From NCBI GenBank assembly GCA_003963115.1, contig RXJQ01000049.1:1-60315 (forward strand): 60,315 bases of DNA, given 5' to 3'. Source of the stretch: Burkholderiales bacterium (GTDB lineage: Bacteria; Pseudomonadota; Gammaproteobacteria; Burkholderiales; Burkholderiaceae_C). Position numbers and translations under genes: made by a program. The notes beneath the pieces are model-generated. The model ran no database searches. It saw only the letters and a list, made by a program, of their open reading frames with translations, and had not been told where the DNA came from. Positions 38,963 through 48,092 of the stretch are shown piece after piece (the stretch's first letter is position 1; each line of letters starts with the position of its first letter).

Positions 38963-39669
38963 ACCGCGCGACGCACCATCAGTTCCTTGATCTTGCCGAT
39001 GGCCTTCGTGGGGTTCAGGCCCTTGGGGCAGACATCCACGCAGTTCATGATGGTGTGACAACGGAACAGACGATAGGGGTCTTCAAGGTTGTCCAGACGC
39101 GCGGACGTGTCCTGGTCGCGGCTGTCGGCGATGAAGCGGTAGGCTTGAAGCAGGCCGGCCGGGCCCACGAACTTGTCGGGGTTCCACCAAAAGCTGGGGC
39201 AGCTGGTCGAGCAGCTGGCGCACAGGATGCACTCGTACAGACCGTCGAGCTCTTCGCGCTCCTCGGGCGACTGCAGACGCTCCTTCTCGGGCGGCGGCTC
39301 GTCGTTGACCAGGTAGGGCTTGATCGAGTTGTACTGCTTGAAGAACTGGGTCATGTCCACGATCAGGTCGCGGACGACGGGCAGGCCGGGCAGCGGCTTG
39401 AGCACGATCGTGCCAGGCAGCGTGCGCATATTGGTCAGACAGGCCAGACCATTCTTGCCGTTGATGTTCATGGCGTCCGAACCGCACACGCCTTCGCGGC
39501 AGGAGCGGCGGAACGACAAGGTGGGATCGACGGCCTTGAGCTTGACCAGGGCGTCCAGCAGCATGCGCTCGTGACCGTCGAGTTCGATCTCGATGGTCTG
39601 CATGTAGGGCTTGGCGTCCTTGTCCGGATCGTAGCGGTAGATTTGGAAAGTGCGCTTTTGAGTGCTCAT
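38959..39669 (-). CDS. sdhB: Succinate dehydrogenase iron-sulfur subunit
   Basis: SdhB carries electrons from SdhA to quinone through three Fe-S clusters. The 2Fe-2S cysteines are in [20 protein letters not shown], and the 4Fe-4S and 3Fe-4S sites are in [18 protein letters not shown] and [17 protein letters not shown]. It has 236 residues. The stop overlaps the sdhE start by 4 nt. It follows sdhA by 29 nt. Confidence 0.97.
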   Translation of the reverse strand: MSTQKRTFQIYRYDPDKDAKPYMQTIEIELDGHERMLLDALVKLKAVDPTLSFRRSCREGVCGSDAMNINGKNGLACLTNMRTLPGTIVLKPLPGLPVVRDLIVDMTQFFKQYNSIKPYLVNDEPPPEKERLQSPEEREELDGLYECILCASCSTSCPSFWWNPDKFVGPAGLLQAYRFIADSRDQDTSARLDNLEDPYRLFRCHTIMNCVDVCPKGLNPTKAIGKIKELMVRRAV

Positions 39670-39698
39670 ATTCGATTCCTGGTGGGGGCGCTACGAAA

Positions 39699-41471
39699 TC
39701 AGAAGGTACGGACCTTGGGCGGCACGGACTCAACGGTCAGCGGCGTGAGGTTCACCGGCTTGTAGTCCAGGCGGTTGCCTTCGGCATACCACAGCGAGTG
39801 CTTCATCCAGTTGGCGTCGTCGCGATTCGGGAAGTCGTTGTGCGCATGGGCACCACGGCTCTCCGGGCGGGCCGCAGCCGAGGTCATCGTGGCCTGGGCG
39901 GCTTCGATGAGGTTTTCGACTTCCAGAGCCTCAATGCGGGCGGTGTTGAAGACCTTGGAGTTGTCTTTCAGGCCGATGCTCTTGACGCGCTCGCGCACGG
40001 CAGCGATCTTCTGGACGCCCTCTTCCATCGAGGCCTGTGTACGGAACACGCCAGCATGCTTTTGCATGGTCGCGCGGATGTCGCCGGCGACGTCCTGACA
40101 GTACTCGCCGTTCTTCTGGTTGTCCAGACGGGCCAGGCGCGACAGGGTGTAGTCGGCGGCGTCCTTGGGCAGCGGCTTGTGCGTCTTGTTCTTGAGGTTG
40201 AAGTCGACGATGTGGTTGCCGGCAGCACGACCGAACACCACGAGGTCGAGCAACGAGTTGGTACCCAGGCGGTTGGCGCCATGCACCGACACGCAGGAGC
40301 ACTCACCCACGGCGTACAGGCCGTTGATGATCTCGTTGGGCTTGCCGTTCTGGGGCACGACCACCTGGCCATGCACATTCGTGGGGATGCCACCCATCTG
40401 ATAGTGGATGGTCGGCACCACGGGGATCGGTTCCTTGGTGATGTCGACGTTGGCGAAGTTGTGGCCGATCTCGAGCACCGAAGGCAAGCGCTTCATGATG
40501 GTCTCGGCACCTAGGTGGGTCATGTCCAACAGGACGTAGTCCTTGTTGGGACCGCAGCCACGGCCTTCCTTGATTTCCTGGTCCATCGAGCGGGACACGA
40601 AGTCACGCGGGGCCAGATCCTTCAGGGTAGGCGCGTAGCGCTCCATGAAGCGCTCGCCATTGCTGTTGCGCAGGATCGCGCCTTCGCCACGGCAGCCTTC
40701 GGTCAGCAGCACACCGGCACCGGCCACGCCGGTCGGGTGGAACTGCCAGAACTCCATGTCTTCCAGCGGGATGCCGGCACGGGCCGCCATGCCCAGGCCA
40801 TCACCGGTGTTGATGAAGGCGTTGGTGGAAGCCTGATAGATGCGACCGGCACCACCGGTGGCGAACAGCACGGTCTTGGCTTGCAGGATGTAGACCTCAC
40901 CAGTCTCCATTTCGAGGGCCGTCACACCGACCACGTCGCCGTCGGCGTCGCGGATGATGTCCAGCGCCATCCACTCCACGAAGAACTGGGTGCGGGCCTT
41001 GACGTTCTGCTGGTACAGCGTGTGCAGCAGGGCGTGGCCAGTACGGTCAGCCGCGGCGCAGGCGCGCTGCACGGGCTTTTCACCGTAGTTGGCGGTGTGG
41101 CCACCAAAGGGACGCTGGTAGATGGTGCCATCGGCATTGCGGTCAAACGGCATGCCGAAGTGTTCGAGCTCGTACACGACCTTCGGCGCTTCACGGCACA
41201 TGAACTCGATGGCGTCCTGGTCGCCGAGCCAGTCGGAACCCTTGACGGTGTCGAAGAAGTGATAGTGCCAGTTGTCTTCCGACATGTTGCCCAGCGAGGC
41301 GCCGATACCGCCTTGGGCCGCCACGGTGTGCGAGCGGGTCGGGAAGACCTTGGACAGCACGGCCACGTTCAGGCCAGCCAGAGACAGTTGCAGCGAGGCG
41401 CGCATGCCGGAGCCACCGGCACCGACGATGACGACGTCAAACTTACGGATAGGAAGGAAAGTAGCGCTCAT
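39699..41471 (-). CDS. sdhA: Succinate dehydrogenase flavoprotein subunit
   Basis: SdhA oxidises succinate to fumarate with covalently bound FAD. The dinucleotide-binding motif is VVIVGAGGSGMRASLQLS, and the FAD-linking histidine is in FPTRSHTVAAQGGIGASLG. The active-site segment HPTGVAGAGVLLTEGCRGEG and VHGANRLGTNSLLDLVVFGR are intact. It has 590 residues. It lies 3 nt after sdhD in the sdhCDAB order. Confidence 0.98.
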   Translation of the reverse strand: MSATFLPIRKFDVVIVGAGGSGMRASLQLSLAGLNVAVLSKVFPTRSHTVAAQGGIGASLGNMSEDNWHYHFFDTVKGSDWLGDQDAIEFMCREAPKVVYELEHFGMPFDRNADGTIYQRPFGGHTANYGEKPVQRACAAADRTGHALLHTLYQQNVKARTQFFVEWMALDIIRDADGDVVGVTALEMETGEVYILQAKTVLFATGGAGRIYQASTNAFINTGDGLGMAARAGIPLEDMEFWQFHPTGVAGAGVLLTEGCRGEGAILRNSNGERFMERYAPTLKDLAPRDFVSRSMDQEIKEGRGCGPNKDYVLLDMTHLGAETIMKRLPSVLEIGHNFANVDITKEPIPVVPTIHYQMGGIPTNVHGQVVVPQNGKPNEIINGLYAVGECSCVSVHGANRLGTNSLLDLVVFGRAAGNHIVDFNLKNKTHKPLPKDAADYTLSRLARLDNQKNGEYCQDVAGDIRATMQKHAGVFRTQASMEEGVQKIAAVRERVKSIGLKDNSKVFNTARIEALEVENLIEAAQATMTSAAARPESRGAHAHNDFPNRDDANWMKHSLWYAEGNRLDYKPVNLTPLTVESVPPKVRTF

Positions 41472-41474
41472 TTT

Positions 41475-41837
41475 TTACAGTCTCCACAGCACTTGGATGG
41501 CCCAGCCGGCGCAGCCCACGAGCCACACCAGGGTGAACACCTGAAGGGCCAGACGCGCGCCAACGGGCTTGACGTAGTCCATCCAGATGTCGCGCACGCC
41601 AACCCAGGCGTGGTACAGCAAGGCGACGATGACCACGAAGGTCAAGGTCTTCATCCATTGGTGAGAGAAGATGCCGGCCCACTTGTAGTAGCTCAGGGGC
41701 TCGCCGAAGATGACCTGGGCCAGCAGCACGATCGTGAACAGCGCCATCAACGCGGCGGTGATGCGCTGCGCGAGCCAGTCACGCAGACCATAGTGCGCGC
41801 CGGTGACGATGCGCTTGGTTCCGTAGTTTTGAGACAT
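41475..41837 (-). CDS. sdhD: Succinate dehydrogenase membrane anchor subunit
   Basis: SdhD, with SdhC, anchors the complex and contributes to heme and quinone binding. It has 120 residues with three membrane helices. The conserved HYGLRDWLAQRITAALMALF and the heme-ligand histidine region VVIVALLYHAWVGVRDIWMD are visible. The start ATG at 41837 (MSQNYGTKR) follows AGGAACAAA. Confidence 0.95.
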   Translation of the reverse strand: MSQNYGTKRIVTGAHYGLRDWLAQRITAALMALFTIVLLAQVIFGEPLSYYKWAGIFSHQWMKTLTFVVIVALLYHAWVGVRDIWMDYVKPVGARLALQVFTLVWLVGCAGWAIQVLWRL

Positions 41838-41875
41838 GGTTGTTTTGTTCCTGCGGTCAGGGAAAAACGGGAAGG

Positions 41876-42313
41876 TCAGAACAAGCCGAACAGCTTGGCG
41901 CCCAGGATCACGGTCAGGCCGATGCTCAGCACCAGCGTGACGATGGCCGAGGAGTGACCCTGCTCTTTCGAGACGCTGTGGGTGGCGTCCATGATCAGGT
42001 GGCGCACGCCAGCGATGAAGTGGTGCAGGTAAGCCCAGATCAGGCCCAGCGCAATCAGCTTGAAGAACCAGCCGGGCATCAGGCCGCCCGCGCAACCGGC
42101 CGTGAAGATGGCCGTGAACTGGTCATACGAGATCTCGGTGGAGACGCTGGTGTCGAACATCCAGATGATGAAGGGCATCAGCAGGAACAACACTGCGCCG
42201 CTGATGCGGTGGAGGATCGAGACGATCCCCGCCGGAGGCAGGCGGTAGCTGACGATGTCAGTCACGTGGATGTTCCGGTAGACGGGGCGTGGGGTTTTCG
42301 CGTTGTCAGCCAT
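41876..42313 (-). CDS. sdhC: Succinate dehydrogenase cytochrome b556 subunit
   Basis: SdhC is the larger membrane anchor of complex II, 145 residues with three helices. RPVYRNIHVTDIVSYRLPPA and IVSILHRISGAVLFL form the quinone-site region with the conserved Ser/His/Arg, and HHFIAGVRHLIMD contains the heme histidine. GGCAGGAG precedes the ATG. A TAAAAT -10-like element is present on the minus strand at 42369-42364. The gntR gene is the next one upstream on the same strand. Confidence 0.95.
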   Translation of the reverse strand: MADNAKTPRPVYRNIHVTDIVSYRLPPAGIVSILHRISGAVLFLLMPFIIWMFDTSVSTEISYDQFTAIFTAGCAGGLMPGWFFKLIALGLIWAYLHHFIAGVRHLIMDATHSVSKEQGHSSAIVTLVLSIGLTVILGAKLFGLF

Positions 42314-42460
42314 GTTGTTGAAGGCTCCTGCCGAGCGTCAAAAATCTGTCAAGTGAGTCAAGGATTTTAGGGCAATCCCCAGCCCGACGAACCCGCTCGG
42401 CTTGTGGTCATCCACATGACAACCGTTTGCTTTGCGTGAACACGTGTCAATGAATGGTCG

Positions 42461-43276
42461 TCAGCTCAGTTCATTGCGGTAGTAATGGTGATCGGTACGA
42501 TAAAGGCCCCGGCGCAGTTCGACGGGCTGGTCGCCATAGGTGAAGGCCAGGCGCTCCACGCTGAGCAGCGGCGTGCCGGACGCGACTTCGAGCAAGCGGG
42601 CGTCCTGCTCGTCGGCGGCGACGGCACGCAGCTTTTCTTCAGCGCGGATCATGCGCACACCGAACTCGGATTCAAAGAGCCCGTACATCGGACCCCGGTA
42701 TTCGCTGAGGCGGTCGGCTGTCAGGCCCTTGAAGAGATGGCCGGGCAGCCAGATGTCATCAAGCACCACGGGCTGGCCGGAGAAATGCAGCACGCGGCGC
42801 ACCTCGACGACCATGTCGCCGGCCTTCATCTGCAAGGCGCGGGCCACATCGACGGGCGCACGCAGACGGCGGCAATCGAGGAACTCGCGGCGGGCGGTAC
42901 CAGGCAAGGCGGAGGGCTGATCAGGGGCCAGACGCAGGAAGCGGTACTGCACCTGCTCTTCGGCATGGGTGGCCACGAAGGTGCCCTTGCCCTGGCGGCG
43001 CATGAGGAGGTTTTCGGAGGCCAGCTCGTCAATGGCCTTGCGGACCGTGCCCTGACTGACCTTGAAACGCGCGGCCAGTTCGATCTCGCTGGGAATGGCC
43101 TCGCCTGGTCGCCACTCGCCCGACTGCAGGCTGCGCAGGATCAGCGTCTTGATCTGCTGATAAAGCGGACTGAAGGAGGGACCTTGAACCGCGCCGCCGG
43201 CAGACCCGGGGGCAGCTGTGCCTTCGGCGGACGCCGCGGCGTCGGGGGCAGCAGTTGACGGCAAGGAAGGCACCAC
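42461..43276 (-). CDS. GntR-family (HutC subfamily) transcription regulator
   Basis: The protein has 271 residues. After a low-complexity Ala/Ser-rich start there is an N-terminal winged helix (PLYQQIKTLILRSLQSGEWR, then FKVSQGTVRKAIDELASENL). A UTRA ligand-binding domain follows (from about residue 105, with VLDDIWLPGHLFKGL and ERLAFTYGDQPVELRRGLY). This is the HutC type, which usually senses a small metabolite. It lies between sdhC and the divergent mdh, so TCA-cycle control is likely, but that is an inference. The start is a GTG at 43276; the second codon is also GTG. The perfect palindrome at 43418-43435 is its probable operator. Confidence 0.88.
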   Translation of the reverse strand: MVPSLPSTAAPDAAASAEGTAAPGSAGGAVQGPSFSPLYQQIKTLILRSLQSGEWRPGEAIPSEIELAARFKVSQGTVRKAIDELASENLLMRRQGKGTFVATHAEEQVQYRFLRLAPDQPSALPGTARREFLDCRRLRAPVDVARALQMKAGDMVVEVRRVLHFSGQPVVLDDIWLPGHLFKGLTADRLSEYRGPMYGLFESEFGVRMIRAEEKLRAVAADEQDARLLEVASGTPLLSVERLAFTYGDQPVELRRGLYRTDHHYYRNELS

Positions 43277-43417
43277 GGCGTGTCGTCTGGGTTGTAAGGG
43301 CGATCAGGGTGGGATCGGTGGTGGCGGCTCGTGCCCGCCAGGCTGGAAACGGATAGCTCCCAAGCCGGGCGCCATTGCACCACAACTGCAAACCAAAGTC
43401 CAGAAGTAGGATGAAAG

Positions 43418-43435
43418 ATGTCTTATATAAGACAT
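43418..43435. promoter_or_regulatory. Perfect 18-bp palindrome, probable GntR operator
   Basis: The sequence ATGTCTTATATAAGACAT is a perfect inverted repeat with the GT...AC core expected for GntR/HutC operators. It lies 141 nt before the gntR start and 7 nt upstream of the predicted mdh -35. It could control both genes. Confidence 0.8.
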
Positions 43436-43442
43436 AAGATCA

Positions 43443-43471
43443 TTGACGGCATGGGATGTTCGCTCTAGACT
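43443..43471 (+). promoter_or_regulatory. Predicted sigma-70 promoter of mdh
   Basis: TTGACG (43443-43448), a 17-nt spacer and TAGACT (43466-43471) lie upstream of mdh, with a leader of about 70 nt. The -35 is close to consensus. Confidence 0.6.
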
Positions 43472-43550
43472 AGCGCGCGACGCTACACTTGAGGGTTGTT
43501 GCTAACCAGCTTCCCCCTCTTCTTCACTTACTTCCTACCCGGAGTTGCAA

Positions 43551-44537
43551 ATGAGCAAAGCACCCGTTCGCGTCGCCGTCACCGGCGCCGCTGGCCAAAT
43601 TGGTTACGCCCTGTTGTTCCGCATCGCCTCTGGCGAAATGCTGGGCAAGGACCAACCCGTCATCCTGCAACTGCTGGAGATCCCTGACGAGAAGGCCCAG
43701 AACGCACTCAAGGGTGTGATCATGGAGCTCGAAGACTGCGCCTTCCCCCTGCTGGCAGGCATCGAAGCCCACTCCGACCCGATGACCGCCTTCAAGGGCA
43801 CCGACTACGCCCTGCTGGTTGGCGCACGCCCCCGTGGCCCCGGCATGGAGCGCGCCGACCTTCTGGCCGCCAACGCCCAGATCTTCACCGCCCAAGGCAA
43901 GGCCCTGAACGCCGTGGCTTCGCGCAACGTCAAGGTGCTGGTCGTCGGCAACCCCGCCAACACCAACGCCTACATCGCCATGAAGTCGGCTCCGGACCTG
44001 CCCCGCGAGAACTTCACCGCCATGCTGCGCCTGGACCACAACCGCGCTGCTTCGCAAATCGCCAGCAAGATCGGCTGTGCCGTGGGCGACATCGAGAAGT
44101 TGGCCGTGTGGGGCAACCACTCGCCCACCATGTACGCTGACTACCGCTTCGCCACCGTGAACGGCAAGTCGGTCAAGGACACCATCAACGACCACGACTG
44201 GAACGCCAACACCTTCCTGCCCACCGTGGGCAAGCGTGGCGCGGCCATCATCGCCGCTCGCGGCCTGTCGTCGGCAGCCTCGGCCGCTAACGCCGCCATC
44301 GACCACATGCACGACTGGGCCCTGGGCACCAACGGCAAGTGGGTCACAATGGGCATCCCCTCCAATGGCGAATACGGCATCCCCCAGGACGTGATGTTCG
44401 GCTACCCCGTCACCTGCGAAGGTGGCAAGTACAAGATCGTCGAAGGCCTGCCCATCGATGCCTTCTCGCAAGAGTGCATCAACAAGACCCTGGCCGAGCT
44501 GGAAGGCGAAAAGGACGGCGTCAAGCACCTGCTGTGA
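43551..44537 (+). CDS. mdh: Malate dehydrogenase
   Basis: Mdh interconverts malate and oxaloacetate with NAD. The dinucleotide loop is [19 protein letters not shown], and the substrate arginines are in [15 protein letters not shown] and RLDHNRA. The catalytic histidine is in [14 protein letters not shown]. It has 328 residues, the long form typical of betaproteobacteria. The ATG at 43551 has GGAG seven nt before it. A strong terminator follows, so it is probably transcribed alone. Confidence 0.97.
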   Translation: MSKAPVRVAVTGAAGQIGYALLFRIASGEMLGKDQPVILQLLEIPDEKAQNALKGVIMELEDCAFPLLAGIEAHSDPMTAFKGTDYALLVGARPRGPGMERADLLAANAQIFTAQGKALNAVASRNVKVLVVGNPANTNAYIAMKSAPDLPRENFTAMLRLDHNRAASQIASKIGCAVGDIEKLAVWGNHSPTMYADYRFATVNGKSVKDTINDHDWNANTFLPTVGKRGAAIIAARGLSSAASAANAAIDHMHDWALGTNGKWVTMGIPSNGEYGIPQDVMFGYPVTCEGGKYKIVEGLPIDAFSQECINKTLAELEGEKDGVKHLL

Positions 44538-44583
44538 TGCTGTCATGACCGCCGAGCGAGAGCCTGCGGTTTGAAAGCCAAGC

Positions 44584-44623
44584 AAAACCGGCTTCCTGTG
44601 GCGACATAGGAGCCGGTTTTTTT
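44584..44623 (+). terminator. Rho-independent terminator of mdh
   Basis: A long stem (AAAACCGGC...GCCGGTTTT with a second paired block TCCTGTG / CATAGGA) around a GCGA loop is followed by TTTTTTTC. It lies 47 nt after the mdh stop. Confidence 0.9.
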
Positions 44624-44646
44624 CTTCGCCTCAACCTGATCCCGCC

Positions 44647-45660
44647 ATGTCCACCCTCACCGCCATCCACCCCAGGCAAGCCCTGTTCGGCTCCGAGCCC
44701 CGCTCACAGCCGCTGCCCGTATGCGATCACTACGCTGGCGTGGAAGCACGCATGCGCAAGAGCCTGGCCATGCAGGCCGAGATGGCGGAAGAAGCAGGCC
44801 GAGCCGTGTTCGACGTGACCCTGGACCTGGAAGACGGCGCACCCGTTGGCGGTGAACATGAACAGGCCGAACTGGTGGCTGAACTGCTCAACAGCCCCAC
44901 CAATGCCTGGGGCCGCGTCGGGGCGCGCGTGCATGCGCCCAGCCATCGGCGCTTCGAGGACGATGTCGATGCGCTGATCAAGCGTGCCGGCCACCGGCTG
45001 GCCTACCTCATGGTGCCCAAGGTGGCCGATGTGGACGAAGCCAGACGCGCCGTCGAGGCCATCAAGGAGGCCCGTGTGCAGCATGGCGTGGGCCAGATCA
45101 TCCCCGTGCACATCCTGATCGAAACGCACCGGGCCTTGCAGAATGTGGTCGATATCGCCCGCCTGCCGGGCGTCCAATCCCTGTCATTCGGGTTGATGGA
45201 CTTCGTCTCCGACCACCGTGGCGCCATTCCCGCTTCGGCCATGTCGGCCACCGGCCAGTTCGAGCACCCACTGATCATCAAAGCCAAGCTGGAGATCTCG
45301 GCGGCCTGCCATGCGGCCGGCATCACGCCATCGCACTGCGTGGTCACCGAGTTCAAGGACAAGCGCGCCTTGGGCCTGGCCGCAGAGCAGGCCGCGCGCA
45401 AGCTGGGCTACACGCGCATGTGGAGCATCCACCCTGACCAGATCGACGTGATCCTGGATGCCTTCGCGCCCGTGGCCGCCGAGGTCGACGATGCCATCGA
45501 GATCCTGCAGGATGCGCAGGCCGCGCACTGGGCGCCGATCTCGCACCGCGGCGTACTGCACGACCGCGCCAGCTACCGGCACTACTGGTATGTGCTGGAG
45601 CGTGCCTGGCTCACTGGCCAGCCACTGCCCACCGACATCGAGGACGCGTTCTTTGCCTGA
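44647..45660 (+). CDS. HpcH/HpaI aldolase/citrate lyase (CitE-like) family protein
   Basis: The 337-residue protein is a CitE-like acyl-CoA lyase. The Mg2+-binding and CoA regions are visible: DVTLDLEDGAPVGGEHEQA contains the acidic pair, and YLMVPKVADVDEARRAV and HILIETHRALQNVVDIA contain the second Glu. GLMDFVSDHRGAIP is the substrate loop. Possible substrates are malyl-CoA, methylmalyl-CoA or a citramalyl-CoA, and these cannot be separated here. It follows mdh after a terminator, so it needs its own promoter or readthrough. A MITE-like element lies 25 nt downstream. Confidence 0.85.
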   Translation: MSTLTAIHPRQALFGSEPRSQPLPVCDHYAGVEARMRKSLAMQAEMAEEAGRAVFDVTLDLEDGAPVGGEHEQAELVAELLNSPTNAWGRVGARVHAPSHRRFEDDVDALIKRAGHRLAYLMVPKVADVDEARRAVEAIKEARVQHGVGQIIPVHILIETHRALQNVVDIARLPGVQSLSFGLMDFVSDHRGAIPASAMSATGQFEHPLIIKAKLEISAACHAAGITPSHCVVTEFKDKRALGLAAEQAARKLGYTRMWSIHPDQIDVILDAFAPVAAEVDDAIEILQDAQAAHWAPISHRGVLHDRASYRHYWYVLERAWLTGQPLPTDIEDAFFA

Positions 45661-45685
45661 CCGCCTGATGGGGCAGGGGCGGGGT

Positions 45686-45964
45686 TAAGGCAATGCTGAA
45701 CAAGTCCGCGCCGTGCGCGGCGGGATCTTTGCGGGATGAGCCGCCAGGCGCAAAACAGGGTTCGGGCTGGTGGCCCGCACCCTGTTTTGAAACGCAGCGG
45801 ATCGCCCGCAAAGGCCCGCCCCCTTCGGGGTTCGGCCCAAATCGGGCGATTGGCTCATCAAATCGCTTGCATGTGCCACCAGCACATGCCGCACGATGTT
45901 GGCAAGCCACTCATCCCGATTTGGGACGAACGCGCATGGCGGGGACTTGTTCAGCATTGCCTTA
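45686..45964. mobile_element. MITE-like element with 20-bp terminal inverted repeats
   Basis: The element has no transposase gene. Its ends are perfect inverted repeats, AGGCAATGCTGAACAAGTCC at 45688-45707 and its reverse complement at 45943-45962. Each is flanked by TA, which suggests a TA target duplication. Inside are nested inverted repeats: CTTTGCGGG/CCCGCAAAG, GATGAGCC/GGCTCATC, a 17-nt imperfect hairpin arm at 45751-45789 and GCATGTGC/GCACATGC at 45869-45889. The right TA forms the stop codon of the chemoreceptor gene. It fills nearly the whole space between two convergent genes. Confidence 0.82.
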
Positions 45965-47506
45965 TGCCAGCTTGAACACCGAGACCACCGACGACAGCTT
46001 CGAGGCCTGATCCTTCAGGCTTTCAGCAGCAGCGGCCGATTGCTCGACCAGGGCCGCGTTCTGCTGCGTCATGCCGTCGAGATGGGTCACAGCCGTGTTG
46101 ATCTGGCTAATGCCGTCCGACTGCTCGGATGAGGCCGAGGTGATCTCGCCGATGATGTCGGCCACACGCTGCACCGAGTCAACGATGGCCGCCATCGAGG
46201 CACCCGCATCGTTGACCAGGTGGGCACCCGCATCCACGCGCTCGCTGGAGGCGTTGATCAGCACCTTGATCTCCTTGGCGGCATTGGCGGCACGCTGGGC
46301 CAGCGCGCGCACCTCGCCTGCCACGACGGCAAAGCCCCTGCCCTGCTCGCCTGCTCGGGCAGCTTCGACCGCCGCATTCAAGGCCAGGATATTGGTCTGG
46401 AAGGCGATGCCATCGATCACGCCGATGATGTCGACGATGCGCTTGGAGCTCTGCGTGATCTCGTCCATGGTGGCCACCACTTGCGAGACCACGCTGCCGC
46501 CCTGGCTGGCCGCTTCGGCCGCACCGCTTGCCAGTTGATTGGCCATGCGCGCGGCATCGGCGGTGTTGCGGATGGTGCCGGAGATCTGCTCCGTCGTGGA
46601 GGCGGTTTCCTGCAGGCTGGAGGCCGCCTGCTCCGTGCGACTGGACAAGTCCTGGCTGCCGATGGCCACCTCGTCGCTGGCGATCTTGATGGAGTCGGTG
46701 GACTGGCGCACATTGCCCACGATGCTGCGCAGCGAACCTTGCATCTCTTCCAGGCTCGCGCACAGATCGCACAGCTCGTCGCGACCATCCATCTCGACGC
46801 GGTGAGAGAGGTCGCCGCTTGCGATCACCTGCGTCGCGACCAGAACCCTGCGCAGCGGCACCGTCACCGAACGCGCCATGATCCAGGCACAAGCCATGCC
46901 CAGACCCAGGCAGACCACAGCCAACACGCACATGATCACCTTGGCCTGCGTCACGTGGGCATGGGTCTGCACCGAGGCGTCATCGGCGATCTTGCGCTGC
47001 GCGCGCTGGTAGTCGTTGATGGCGGTGATGTAGGTGGTGGCAGCCGGCAGCAGGTGGCTCTTGAGCGCCTCCTTGGCGCCGGGGTCGTCCATGTCCAGCA
47101 AGACGAAGATGGCATCGCGTGCGGTGATGTAGACCTTGCGCTTGGCTGCGATGTCGGCGAAGCGGGCTCTTTCGTCTTCAGAAGCCACGCTGGATTCCAG
47201 CTCCTTCTGGATCTGGCTGATCTGCGCCGAGGTCTCTTTGATCATGGGCGAGAAGTGGTCTTTCAGGTCCTTCACGCCACCCGACTCGGCAATCGCCAGA
47301 CTGCGGTTGACGTTGAGCAGCGTGAGGCCTTCCCACTTGAGTGCCGCCGTGGCACGGTCTTGCACAGCCGCATTTGCGTCAACGTCGTTGATCGTGCTGG
47401 ACAGGCGCGTCCAACCAACCACCGCGATGAGCGCGGTCAAAAACAGCACGGAACCAAAACCCAACCAGAGACGCTGTCCCAATTTGAGTTGATGGAGATT
47501 CAGCAT
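45962..47506 (-). CDS. Methyl-accepting chemotaxis protein
   Basis: This Tar-like chemoreceptor of 514 residues has membrane helix 1 ([20 protein letters not shown], about 11-30), a periplasmic four-helix ligand domain (~35-185) and membrane helix 2 ([20 protein letters not shown]). A HAMP domain and the signalling domain follow, with the conserved tip [20 protein letters not shown]. No C-terminal NWETF-like methyltransferase tether is present. The ATG at 47506 is chosen over the GTG/ATG further upstream because it starts [13 protein letters not shown]. The TAA stop overlaps the end of the MITE-like element. The ligand is unknown. Confidence 0.92.
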   Translation of the reverse strand: MLNLHQLKLGQRLWLGFGSVLFLTALIAVVGWTRLSSTINDVDANAAVQDRATAALKWEGLTLLNVNRSLAIAESGGVKDLKDHFSPMIKETSAQISQIQKELESSVASEDERARFADIAAKRKVYITARDAIFVLLDMDDPGAKEALKSHLLPAATTYITAINDYQRAQRKIADDASVQTHAHVTQAKVIMCVLAVVCLGLGMACAWIMARSVTVPLRRVLVATQVIASGDLSHRVEMDGRDELCDLCASLEEMQGSLRSIVGNVRQSTDSIKIASDEVAIGSQDLSSRTEQAASSLQETASTTEQISGTIRNTADAARMANQLASGAAEAASQGGSVVSQVVATMDEITQSSKRIVDIIGVIDGIAFQTNILALNAAVEAARAGEQGRGFAVVAGEVRALAQRAANAAKEIKVLINASSERVDAGAHLVNDAGASMAAIVDSVQRVADIIGEITSASSEQSDGISQINTAVTHLDGMTQQNAALVEQSAAAAESLKDQASKLSSVVSVFKLA

Positions 47507-47581
47507 GATCTCGCCATCCTCGGGGGGCACTCGCAATGTGGCCGGGAGCGCTTGCGGCTTTCATCACCTTGACGTCTGTCA

Positions 47582-47608
47582 TATCGGAGCGCGGGAAGGC
47601 GGGCTTGA
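47582..47608 (-). promoter_or_regulatory. Possible sigma-28 (FliA) promoter of the chemoreceptor gene
   Basis: The minus strand has TCAAGC, 14 nt, and TCCGATA, which resembles the FliA pattern TAAAGT/TCAAGT...GCCGATAA with one nt extra spacing. The leader would be about 70 nt. Chemoreceptors are often FliA-dependent. Confidence 0.35.
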
Positions 47609-47726
47609 GCAAACCCGCGCCACGAATAGGCCCTTGAAAAGGTCAGGTCGTAACAAAACGAAAGCACTTCCAGACGCTTTACGCCGATTGCGCCAAGCCA
47701 ATCTGCCCCCTGGTCAAGCGAGGTTC

Positions 47727-48038
47727 TCAGGTCGGCAGGCCGTGGTGCTGGCGTGCCTTGAGGCATTTCTCATCGCCCGGCATGAGCTCGCGGCAGGCGC
47801 TGGAGCGCCGCTCATAAATGCCGCACGCCACATGCTGGCCGACGTCACCTTCAAGCTTGATACAGCGCGGCTGCTTGCTGTTGGTGCCACGCATGCAGCG
47901 AATCAGCGGGTTGATCGCCTCGGTGAGTTGGGCGGGCACGGTGCCGCCGGGCGCGTCGTCGGCTTCCGCCCAATAGAAAGACACCCTGAAGTAGGCGCAG
48001 CACGCGCCACATTGCTGACAATCGAACTCGGCCTTCAT
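47727..48038 (-). CDS. YkgJ-family cysteine cluster protein
   Basis: This 103-residue protein has the CxxCxxCC pattern ([13 protein letters not shown]) at the start and further cysteines in [18 protein letters not shown] and [14 protein letters not shown]. This is the YkgJ/FliB-like CxxCxxCC family, thought to bind zinc or an iron-sulfur cluster. Its function is not known. The gene is divergent from the small unknown gene at 48093, 54 nt away. Confidence 0.85.
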   Translation of the reverse strand: MKAEFDCQQCGACCAYFRVSFYWAEADDAPGGTVPAQLTEAINPLIRCMRGTNSKQPRCIKLEGDVGQHVACGIYERRSSACRELMPGDEKCLKARQHHGLPT

Positions 48039-48092
48039 GGGGCGACTTTTTGCACATCACGCGTGTGAGGAGGGCTGCTATCGTAATGCCTC

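Noticed and set aside
45693..46010. A 105-residue frame through the MITE-like element as a transposase or passenger gene
   Set aside because: It starts inside the left terminal repeat, lacks any transposase motif, and runs out of the element into the chemoreceptor gene in antisense.
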